The notes below the pieces were generated by a model, which was not told where the DNA came from, did no database searches, and saw only the letters and a list, made by a program, of their open reading frames with translations. From NCBI GenBank assembly GCA_030635045.1, contig DAOVZP010000025.1, positions 1 through 10,279 of the forward strand: DNA of 10,279 nucleotides, read 5' to 3'. This stretch comes from Bacteroidota bacterium. GTDB taxonomy: Bacteria; Bacteroidota; Bacteroidia; Bacteroidales; B18-G4. Below are positions 1 through 6,336 of the stretch, in pieces. Both the position numbers and the translations under genes were made by a program. The stretch's first letter is position 1. Each line of letters starts with the position of its first letter.

Positions 1-665
1 GAAAAGCAGGCAGCAAGATGATCGTGCGCCCCGACAGTAAACCCTTTGGCAGTGTTGGTGGAGGTAAGCTTGAGCTACAGGTTATTGAAGATGCTTTGAT
101 ATCCATCGAAACAGGAAATACTTTGCTTAAAGATTATTCCGCCGGCGAAGATAATGATATGCACTGCTACGGGGAATGCCAGATATTCATCGAACCATTG
201 CCCAATAATTACCAATTGATCATCTTTGGCGGGGGGCATGTAGGCCAGGCGCTTGCAAGGATCGCAGGCAATTATGGATTCATGGTCAGCATTGTCGATG
301 ACAGGGAGGACCTGCTCGATCAATTGCAAATCGAGGGGGCCCGGTTAATAAAGAGCGCTTATGTTGCTGCCATCGATGACCTGAAATTCACCGATAGTAC
401 CTTCATCGTTGTAAGCACCCCATCGCATGCCTTTGATGAAGAGGTTACCATGCTTTGTGCCAATAAACCCCACACCTACCTTGGCATGATCGGAAGCAAG
501 AATAAGGTGGCCCTGGCAAAGAAGTTATTTGCTGAAAAAGGCCTCGACGACAAGGTCATAGAAAGCATAGACATGCCTATTGGCATTCCAATAAATTGTG
601 AAACACCCGAAGATATCGCCATCAGCATACTGGCCCGCCTGATTGACATTAAGAACAGAAAATAA
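1..665 (+). CDS. xdhC: XdhC/CoxI-family molybdenum cofactor insertion protein (5' partial)
   Basis: XdhC-family proteins bind molybdenum cofactor, assist its sulfuration and deliver it to xanthine dehydrogenase in the cytoplasm. The reading frame is open to the left edge (KAGSK precedes the first visible Met at base 18), and that stretch resembles the internal PGAKM-type segment of XdhC. The true start is therefore upstream and the ATG at 18 is internal. Visible elements, counted from that Met: the end of the N-terminal XdhC_CoxI domain (SVGGGKLE near residue 12); a Cys-containing HCYGEC segment at about 49-54 followed by IEPL; a Rossmann nucleotide-binding loop FGGGHVG at about 70-76; and the C-terminal family signatures YLGMIGSKNK and PIGIPINCETPEDIA. 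The stop lies 5 bases before the FeS/FAD subunit gene, so the two are very likely cotranscribed. This position next to xdh genes supports the role. Only the missing N-terminus is uncertain. Confidence 0.9.
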   Translation, partial: KAGSKMIVRPDSKPFGSVGGGKLELQVIEDALISIETGNTLLKDYSAGEDNDMHCYGECQIFIEPLPNNYQLIIFGGGHVGQALARIAGNYGFMVSIVDDREDLLDQLQIEGARLIKSAYVAAIDDLKFTDSTFIVVSTPSHAFDEEVTMLCANKPHTYLGMIGSKNKVALAKKLFAEKGLDDKVIESIDMPIGIPINCETPEDIAISILARLIDIKNRK

Positions 666-670
666 TTCTG

Positions 671-2131
671 ATGAGCAAACCGGAGAATAGCATTCGTTTC
701 ATTCTTGATGACCGGATCATCTCGCTTGACTTTACCGATGGCGGGGATATCAGGCCGGACACAAGCCTGTTGCATTATCTCCGCATTACAGGTCATAAGA
801 GTGTAAAAGAAGGTTGTGGTGAGGGCGATTGCGGAGCATGTACAGTGGTTATCGCAAAAATAAAAGATGCTAAGCTGACATATCAGGCCATCAACTCATG
901 CCTGGTATTTCTTCCCATGATCCATGGATGCCAGGTGATCACAACCGAGAACCTTTCATATATGCAGGATGGAAAACTGCAGCTGCACCCGGTGCAACAA
1001 GCGTTGGTCGACCACCATGGCAGCCAATGCGGCTATTGTACACCGGGAATAGTGATGTCGCTGTTTGCCCTGTGGAAGAACCATTCGCACATCACCCCGT
1101 CCCTGGTTAAGGAAAGGCTTGCAGGAAACCTGTGCAGATGCACCGGATATCAACCCATCATCGATGCGATCATTGACCAATCCGGGAAGGCCAGGCATGA
1201 TCTGCTTAACGACTCAGCAGAAAAGATAGCTGATGAACTGGATGCTATTCACAAGGAAAGCGGCGATATCCATATAAGCACCAAAGATATTCTGTACATA
1301 AAACCGGCCTCACTCAGGAACGCCCTTATTCTGCGTGAAAAGCACCCGGATGCCGTAGTGATCAGCGGCGCAAGCGATATTGCTGTTGCTGTAAATAAAC
1401 ATAAACAGCATATTGATGCTTACCTCGATATTTCATCATTGAACGAGCTCAAATCCATAAGGAGTAATGCGGGCCATCTCAAGCTGGGGTCATGTGTCAG
1501 CATAGAGGATACCGGTGAAGCGGTAAAAGATGATTTCCCGGCATTATTTGAGATGATCACTGTATTCGGATCTCACCAGATACGGAACCTTGCCACTGCG
1601 GGGGGAAACATTGCAAGCGCCTCCCCCATCGGAGATCTGCTGCCTGTGCTCATGGCATATGAATGTGAAGTGGTGCTTCAGAACCGGGAGAGAAAAAGAA
1701 TATTACCCCTGGAGCAATTCATAAGTGGCTATCATTCAACACTAATGAGGGAGGACGAGCTCATCACAGCATTAGCCCTCCCCTATGCCGGTAAGAATGT
1801 GATTATACGCTCTTATAAAGTTTCAAAACGCAAGGATGTAGATATATCGACTGTTTCGGCAGCCTTTTTACTGAGCATAGATAAGAATGAAGTGATTGAA
1901 AATGTAAAACTGTTCTTCGGCGGGATGGCTGCAACAACGGTCAGGGCCGAAGAAGCAGAGAAATACTTAACAGAAAAAAAATGGACTGAAGAACTTGCTG
2001 TTCAGGCTTCCCGGATCATCAGGGATGAATTCAAACCCATTTCCGATGCCAGGTCGTCAGACGAAAACAGAAAGATCATTGCCGGCAACCTTTTGATCAG
2101 GTTTTGGGAGGACACAGCGAAAACATCATAA
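671..2131 (+). CDS. xdhA: Xanthine dehydrogenase small subunit (2Fe-2S and FAD domains)
   Basis: This 486-residue protein is the electron-transfer subunit of bacterial XdhAB-type xanthine dehydrogenase. It passes electrons from the molybdenum centre through two 2Fe-2S clusters to FAD and then NAD+. The ferredoxin-like domain carries C49, C54 and C57 (GCGEGDCGAC) plus C77. The second, all-helical FeS domain carries C120 and C123 (QCGYC) and C155 and C157 (LCRC). All eight cluster ligands are therefore present. The FAD-binding domain starts near residue 205; ISGASD at 231-236 and ATAGGNIASASPIGD at 308-322 are typical flavin-contact motifs. The C-terminal CO-dehydrogenase-flavoprotein-like domain begins around VSKRKDVDIS at 384-393. 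The length fits the family (about 460-500 residues). The ATG at 671 has no Shine-Dalgarno sequence but gives a normal N-terminus. The stop overlaps the ATG of the molybdenum subunit by one base, suggesting translational coupling. Confidence 0.95.
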   Translation: MSKPENSIRFILDDRIISLDFTDGGDIRPDTSLLHYLRITGHKSVKEGCGEGDCGACTVVIAKIKDAKLTYQAINSCLVFLPMIHGCQVITTENLSYMQDGKLQLHPVQQALVDHHGSQCGYCTPGIVMSLFALWKNHSHITPSLVKERLAGNLCRCTGYQPIIDAIIDQSGKARHDLLNDSAEKIADELDAIHKESGDIHISTKDILYIKPASLRNALILREKHPDAVVISGASDIAVAVNKHKQHIDAYLDISSLNELKSIRSNAGHLKLGSCVSIEDTGEAVKDDFPALFEMITVFGSHQIRNLATAGGNIASASPIGDLLPVLMAYECEVVLQNRERKRILPLEQFISGYHSTLMREDELITALALPYAGKNVIIRSYKVSKRKDVDISTVSAAFLLSIDKNEVIENVKLFFGGMAATTVRAEEAEKYLTEKKWTEELAVQASRIIRDEFKPISDARSSDENRKIIAGNLLIRFWEDTAKTS

Positions 2132-4467
2132 TGGCAGCACGAAAAGAAAATAGCAGGAGCAAGCCTGAAAGGATGAAATCATCTTCTGACCATAACAGTG
2201 CTGTACAGCATGTTAGTGGTGAAGCGAATTTCATTAATGATATCAGCGCAGGTGAAAAAACGCTATATGGCCATATTGTGTACAGCCCCTTTGCTGCGGC
2301 CACAATTCACTCCATAAACTTCGAGGAAGCCGGCGGGCTACCCGGTATCCATGCCATATTATCGGCAAAGGATATTCCCGGTGAAAACCAGATGGGGCCG
2401 GTAGTAAAAGACGAGCCATGCCTGGCAGAAGACGAGGTGATGTTCATTGGCCAGGCAGTCTTGCTCATTGCAGCAGACAGCAGGCGGGCAGCACTAGCCG
2501 CTGAAAGAAAGATAAAGATAGAATACCGGCAAACGGAAGCCGTGCATACGCTTAAGGATGCAATAAAAAAAGATCTGCAGTTATCAAGCCCACGAAAAAT
2601 TGAAACCGGTGACGTAGACAAGGCTTTTGAGGAATGTGACCATATTCGCAGCGGAGAATTATTTACCGGCCCGCAGGAGCATTGGTACCTTGAAACACAG
2701 ACATGCCTGGCGATACCTGCCGAAAGAAGGGAACTCAAGGTCCTGAGCTCAACCCAGCATCCGGCCGAAACGCAGGCCATCATCTCCAATGTGCTTGGTA
2801 TCTCAAAAAATGCCATCTCAGTAGAAGTGAGACGGATCGGTGGTGCTTTCGGGGGCAAGGAAACCCAGGCCAATCATGTAGCCGCATGGGCAAGCCTGCT
2901 GGCATGGAAAACTAACTGCCCTGTTAAAATACACCTCGACAGGGATACCGACCAGATCATCACCGGTAAAAGGCATCCCTTCCTTTCATATTATAAGATT
3001 GGGTTCACTGAAGAAGGGCAGATCAAAGCCTTTGACGTAGAGTTGAATGCTGATGCAGGCTCCTCTACCGACCTGACGAATGCCATACTGGAGCGTGCCC
3101 TTTTTCATGTCGACAATGCATACTTCATCCCCAACCTGAAGGTTGTTGGCCGCTCATGGAAAACCAACAAGCCCTCCAACACTGCCTTCCGTGGGTTCGG
3201 TGCACCGCAGGGGATGGTTGTGATAGAGCAGGCAATCGACCGTATGGCAAGATTCCTGGGGAAAGACCCTGCCATGATCAGGAAAATGAATTTTTACGGC
3301 GAAACAAATAATAATGTCACTCATTATGGAGAAGCCGTAGAAAACAATAGATTGCACCGCCTGTGGGATAAGCTCACAGAAAGTTCAGCCTACAATGATA
3401 AAAAAACAGCGGTGCAAGGCTTCAACCGTGCCAATAAATACAAAAAGAGGGGTCTTGCACTGACACCGGTCAAATTTGGCATATCATTTACCACAACTTT
3501 CCTCAATCAGGCCGGTGCACTGGTCAATATTTATACTGACGGCAGTGTGATCGTTAACCATGGGGGAATTGAAATGGGCCAGGGCCTGCATACCAAGATC
3601 CGGCGGATCGCCGCCCTGGAACTGGGAGTGGATGAAGAGCACATCAGAATCAGCCCGACCTGCACCGACCTGGTTCCAAATACGTCTGCCACAGCAGCAT
3701 CATCAGGTGCCGACATAAATGGTATGGCGGTTAAAAATGCATGTTCCAAATTGAAGTCACGCCTGGCTGATGTCTTCATGGAAAAAATTGGCGATACCAG
3801 TGTGCCGGACAAAGATCATATCCGATTTAAAAACAACAAGGTGTTCCTGGATAAGAAGAAAGGCATATCAATTTCATTTGAAGAACTGGTGAATACGGCA
3901 TACCGCGAAAGGATCAGCCTCAGTGCAACCGGCTTTTACCGTACCCCTGACATTCACTACGACCGGGAAAAAGGCAAAGGAAGGCCTTTTCACTATTTTG
4001 CATTCGGGATGGCGGTATCCATGGTTGAGGTAGATACCCTGACCGGCCATGTGAGGCTGATGAGTGCCGATATTCTGCATGATGTTGGCGATTCACTGCA
4101 TCCCAGTATAAACCTAGGGCAGATACGGGGAGGCTTTATCCAGGGCGTCGGCTGGTGTACAACAGAAGATATCAAATATGACGCCAAAGGAATGATGCTC
4201 AATCATTCACCTGACACATATAAGATCCCCACGATCATGGATATCCCGGAAGACTTTATTGTGAACCTCATGGATCATGTACCCAATCCCAATACCATCA
4301 GGAAAAGCAAAGCTGTTGGCGAACCTCCGTTCATGCTTGCATTCTCAGTATGGCTGGCCATAAAAGATGCCATCAGCGCGATCGACGGGCATAAAACAGA
4401 GCCGGAATTTTCATTACCTGCCACAAATGAAGTAATATTGCAATCCGTTGAAAAACTCCGGAAATAA
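2131..4467 (+). CDS. xdhB: Xanthine dehydrogenase large subunit (molybdopterin-binding)
   Basis: This 778-residue catalytic subunit hydroxylates hypoxanthine and xanthine to uric acid at a molybdenum cofactor. An aldehyde oxidase/xanthine dehydrogenase a/b hammerhead domain covers about residues 24-130, followed by the two molybdopterin-binding domains. By alignment from memory with bovine xanthine oxidase, Q209 (STQHPAETQ) matches Gln767, E244 (FGGKE) matches Glu802, R322 (ERALFHVDN) matches Arg880 and R354 (AFRGFG) matches Arg912. F453 (GISFT) matches Phe1009, and E731 (AVGEPPF) matches the general base Glu1261. Glu802 and Arg880 are the purine-orienting residues that aldehyde oxidases lack, so a true xanthine dehydrogenase is the best call. 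The start is the ATG at 2131, inside a TAATG overlap with the small subunit. An upstream in-frame TTG at 2104 would overlap that gene by 28 bases and is less likely. The protein has no signal peptide and should be cytoplasmic. Confidence 0.95.
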   Translation: MAARKENSRSKPERMKSSSDHNSAVQHVSGEANFINDISAGEKTLYGHIVYSPFAAATIHSINFEEAGGLPGIHAILSAKDIPGENQMGPVVKDEPCLAEDEVMFIGQAVLLIAADSRRAALAAERKIKIEYRQTEAVHTLKDAIKKDLQLSSPRKIETGDVDKAFEECDHIRSGELFTGPQEHWYLETQTCLAIPAERRELKVLSSTQHPAETQAIISNVLGISKNAISVEVRRIGGAFGGKETQANHVAAWASLLAWKTNCPVKIHLDRDTDQIITGKRHPFLSYYKIGFTEEGQIKAFDVELNADAGSSTDLTNAILERALFHVDNAYFIPNLKVVGRSWKTNKPSNTAFRGFGAPQGMVVIEQAIDRMARFLGKDPAMIRKMNFYGETNNNVTHYGEAVENNRLHRLWDKLTESSAYNDKKTAVQGFNRANKYKKRGLALTPVKFGISFTTTFLNQAGALVNIYTDGSVIVNHGGIEMGQGLHTKIRRIAALELGVDEEHIRISPTCTDLVPNTSATAASSGADINGMAVKNACSKLKSRLADVFMEKIGDTSVPDKDHIRFKNNKVFLDKKKGISISFEELVNTAYRERISLSATGFYRTPDIHYDREKGKGRPFHYFAFGMAVSMVEVDTLTGHVRLMSADILHDVGDSLHPSINLGQIRGGFIQGVGWCTTEDIKYDAKGMMLNHSPDTYKIPTIMDIPEDFIVNLMDHVPNPNTIRKSKAVGEPPFMLAFSVWLAIKDAISAIDGHKTEPEFSLPATNEVILQSVEKLRK

Positions 4468-4491
4468 TTAAAGGCATTTTATCTCAAGTAT

Positions 4492-5352
4492 ATGATCTTT
4501 CTGATACTGACAATATTACAATCAACAGCCATCTTTGCTGTAATGAAGCTGTTCAACAGGTTCAAGGTCGACAACTGGCAGGCCATCACGATCAACTACA
4601 TGATCGCAAGCGCTTTTGGTTTTATCATTTATAAAGGGGAGGTCAATGCTTCCCTGGTACTGGATAAGGACTGGTTTGAATTTGCAATTATCCTGGGGGG
4701 CACATTTATCGGCACATTTTTCATTTTTGCTTTGTCGTCACAAAAAGTGGGTGTGGCGCTAACATCGGTAGCAAGCAAGATGTCGGTGGTAATCCCTGTC
4801 ATTGCAGGACTGTTCCTGCTTCAGGAAAAGATCAACCTGCTTGCAGGTATTGGAGTGGCTGTTGCACTCATCGCATTTTATCTCACTCTTGGAGGGGGCG
4901 CCAACAGGTCTTTCCCCCGAAAATATGTGATCTTCCCCCTCTTGTTGTTCCTGGGAAACGGTATCAACGATTCCCTCATGAAGTATTCCGAACATCATTT
5001 TGTTGCTGATACCAACGACCTCACTCTCTTTCTGGCAATAATATTCCTTGTCGCCCTGGTGATCGGACTGATTATCAGCACCAAAAGGTATGTAGATCAG
5101 AAATACAGCATTTCTTTTCGTAATATCGCTGCCGGTATAATCCTTGGTTTACTCAACTTCGGTTCCACCTTTTATATATTGAAATCTATGGGAGTTTACG
5201 AGAGTGCAGTGGTCTTTCCGGTAACAAATGCAGGTATTGTATGCCTCAGTGCACTTGTTGGATTCTTCTTCTTCAGGGAAAAGCTGAGCCGGCAAAACTG
5301 GGCAGGGATCATCCTGGCTGTACTGGCTATATTGCTGATCGCCAATGCCTGA
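4492..5352 (+). CDS. DMT-superfamily (EamA-like) transporter
   Basis: This is a 286-residue, very hydrophobic inner-membrane protein with about ten predicted helices. By eye they lie near residues 1-20, 31-48, 62-81, 88-109, 116-133, 144-156, 177-195, 210-229, 237-261 and 270-285. The protein is two tandem five-helix EamA repeats. The end of each half carries a matching element: LLQEKINLLAGIGVAVALIAFYL-like at about 99-121 and FFREKLSRQNWAGIILAVLAILL-like at about 260-282. DMT proteins usually export or exchange small metabolites such as amino acids, nucleobases or sugars, and sequence alone does not reveal the substrate here. It starts 24 bases after the xanthine dehydrogenase operon and ends 5 bases before the YigZ-family gene, so it may share a transcript with either. 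A purine-related substrate is only a guess from position. Confidence 0.85.
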   Translation: MIFLILTILQSTAIFAVMKLFNRFKVDNWQAITINYMIASAFGFIIYKGEVNASLVLDKDWFEFAIILGGTFIGTFFIFALSSQKVGVALTSVASKMSVVIPVIAGLFLLQEKINLLAGIGVAVALIAFYLTLGGGANRSFPRKYVIFPLLLFLGNGINDSLMKYSEHHFVADTNDLTLFLAIIFLVALVIGLIISTKRYVDQKYSISFRNIAAGIILGLLNFGSTFYILKSMGVYESAVVFPVTNAGIVCLSALVGFFFFREKLSRQNWAGIILAVLAILLIANA

Positions 5353-5357
5353 AAAAT

Positions 5358-5972
5358 ATGATGTTCGAAGATACATATCATACCATCGCTGCCCCATCAA
5401 AGGGATTATATAAAGACAAGGGCAGTAAATTCATTGCCCTGGCTCATCCTGTCAGATCAGAAGAGGAAGTGAAAGCGAAGCTTGAGGAGGTACGCAAGGA
5501 ATATCATGATGCCAGGCACCATTGTTATGCATACGTACTGGGGTTCGACAAATCTGCCTACAGGTATAACGACGACGGGGAGCCTTCAGGTACTGCCGGA
5601 AGGCCTATCTTCGGACAGTTGCAGTCGAAGGACCTTACCAATGTCCTGCTTATCGTGGTAAGATATTTTGGAGGAACAAAGCTAGGCGTTTCCGGGCTCA
5701 TCACTGCCTATAAAACCGCAAGCCGGGATGCGCTGCAAACAGCTGATATTCTAAGCCTCACAGTAAACGATGTTTATGAACTTTCGTTCGAATACCCCTT
5801 AATGAATGAGGTAATGCGGGTGATCAAGGATGAGAACCTGAAAATTGATGAACAGGATTTTCAGATAAGCTGCAAACTCACCTTTCAGGTAAGGAAGAAC
5901 TTCAGCTTACGGGTTTATGAAAGATTCAGCAATATCCATGGTGTAAAAATCACCTATTTAAAAACAATTTGA
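5358..5972 (+). CDS. YigZ/IMPACT-family protein (UPF0029)
   Basis: This 204-residue protein, the same size as E. coli YigZ, has the two hallmark blocks of the IMPACT N-terminal domain. The first is YNDDGEPSGTAGRPI at 70-84. The second is VVRYFGGTKLGVSGLITAY at 100-118. The C-terminal part (about 135-204) fits the DUF1949 ferredoxin-like domain. Eukaryotic IMPACT regulates GCN2 at the ribosome. The bacterial members have no firmly established reaction, though binding to nucleic acid or to translation components has been proposed. The start is one of two adjacent ATGs (5358 or 5361). The frame is open further upstream to 5241, but that part overlaps the transporter gene and has no family similarity. 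There is no Shine-Dalgarno sequence. The gap to the transporter is 5 bases, so cotranscription is likely. No function linking the two genes is apparent. Confidence 0.92.
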   Translation: MMFEDTYHTIAAPSKGLYKDKGSKFIALAHPVRSEEEVKAKLEEVRKEYHDARHHCYAYVLGFDKSAYRYNDDGEPSGTAGRPIFGQLQSKDLTNVLLIVVRYFGGTKLGVSGLITAYKTASRDALQTADILSLTVNDVYELSFEYPLMNEVMRVIKDENLKIDEQDFQISCKLTFQVRKNFSLRVYERFSNIHGVKITYLKTI

Positions 5973-6012
5973 TTTAAGATTAGGGAATATCGATTGAACC
6001 GTTAAAAAAAAA

Positions 6013-6035
6013 GAGAAAAAATTGCATTTTTTCTC
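6013..6035 (+). terminator. Perfect 10-bp stem-loop, possible terminator after the YigZ-family gene
   Basis: GAGAAAAAAT pairs perfectly with ATTTTTTCTC around a 3-base TGC loop. It lies 40 bases after the stop of the YigZ-family gene. The stem is mostly A-T, with a T-run inside the 3' arm rather than after it, so it is an unconventional terminator. It could instead be a regulatory structure or a protein site in the dnaA leader. Confidence 0.4.
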
Positions 6036-6054
6036 GGGGAAAACAATAAAAAAG

Positions 6055-6068
6055 TATTTTGCAAAATA
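6055..6068. promoter_or_regulatory. 14-base perfect palindrome TATTTTGCAAAATA upstream of dnaA
   Basis: TATTTTG is followed directly by its reverse complement CAAAATA. Its symmetry and length suit a dimeric DNA-binding protein. It lies about 270 bases before the dnaA start, which is rather far for a simple repressor operator of a proximal promoter. The regulator is unknown, and A/T-rich DNA yields such palindromes by chance fairly often. Confidence 0.3.
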
Positions 6069-6140
6069 ATAACAAGCATTGTGCTGTTCTCAGCCAATGG
6101 CGTGTTTTTCAGAATTATATAGGGTACTGAAACAATGGAA

Positions 6141-6162
6141 ATTCAAGTATCCTTTTAGATAC
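6141..6162 (+). repeat. Imperfect direct repeat, copy 1 (ATTC...TTTTAGATAC)
   Basis: This copy begins ATTCAAGTATCC and ends TTTTAGATAC. A similar block at 6241-6265 starts ATTCCAGGTAC and ends with the identical TTTTAGATAC, 103 bases downstream when measured at the shared decamer. In copy 1, GTATC and GATAC also form a 5-bp inverted repeat. The role is unknown. Confidence 0.45.
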
Positions 6163-6240
6163 GACATTTTTTTCAATAAGTCAATAGCATATAGTGTTTT
6201 TTTTAAACTTTTATTGATTCATATTTGTTAACTATTTTGA

Positions 6241-6265
6241 ATTCCAGGTACAAGATTTTAGATAC
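6241..6265 (+). repeat. Imperfect direct repeat, copy 2 (ATTCC...TTTTAGATAC)
   Basis: This is the second copy of the dnaA-leader repeat and shares the exact decamer TTTTAGATAC with copy 1. It ends 71 bases before the dnaA ATG, within reach of a promoter or of the 5' leader RNA. The GTATC half of the small inverted repeat in copy 1 is altered here to GGTAC. Confidence 0.45.
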
Positions 6266-6336
6266 AGGAAGATTTTGCTCATATTGCTGAATAAACTAAT
6301 AACGAATACGATAATCTTTAATATTTTCGATTGCGA

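Larger units (their letters stand above)
5973..6336 (+). other. A/T-rich non-coding leader upstream of dnaA
   Basis: No credible coding sequence lies in these 364 bases. The stretch is much richer in A/T than its neighbours (11 G or C among the 60 bases 6181-6240) and contains runs of seven to eight T. It holds a perfect hairpin (6013-6035), a 14-base palindrome (6055-6068) and an imperfect direct repeat (6141-6162 and 6241-6265). It should contain the dnaA promoter, but I find no exact match to the Bacteroidota -7 box TAnnTTTG. The closest A/T-rich stretches (TATTTTG near 6055 and 6233) are one base short. I looked for DnaA boxes (TTATNCACA) on both strands and found only two-mismatch matches at 6171-6179 and 6286-6294, so I do not call an origin here. 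Confidence 0.7.

Noticed and set aside
2104..2130. TTG start for the xanthine dehydrogenase large subunit
   Set aside because: The ATG at 2131 forms a classic TAATG coupling with the small subunit, and the added nine residues are not needed by the domain.
2307..2873. 188-codon open frame on the minus strand inside xdhB
   Set aside because: It is fully antisense to a strongly conserved gene and its translation (Ser/Ala-rich, no recognisable motif) looks like an antisense shadow.
5241..5357. Longer N-terminus for the YigZ-family gene
   Set aside because: It overlaps the transporter gene in another frame, and the YigZ family begins at about the MMFEDTYHTI position; the ATG at 5358 gives the normal length of 204 residues.
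6210..6240. Bacteroidota promoter (TTG, spacer, TATTTTG) before dnaA
   Set aside because: The downstream box lacks one base of the TAnnTTTG pattern and the spacer of 16 is short; several equally poor matches exist in the leader.
6171..6294. DnaA boxes at 6171-6179 and 6286-6294
   Set aside because: Each has two mismatches to TTATNCACA, which is expected by chance in DNA this rich in A/T.
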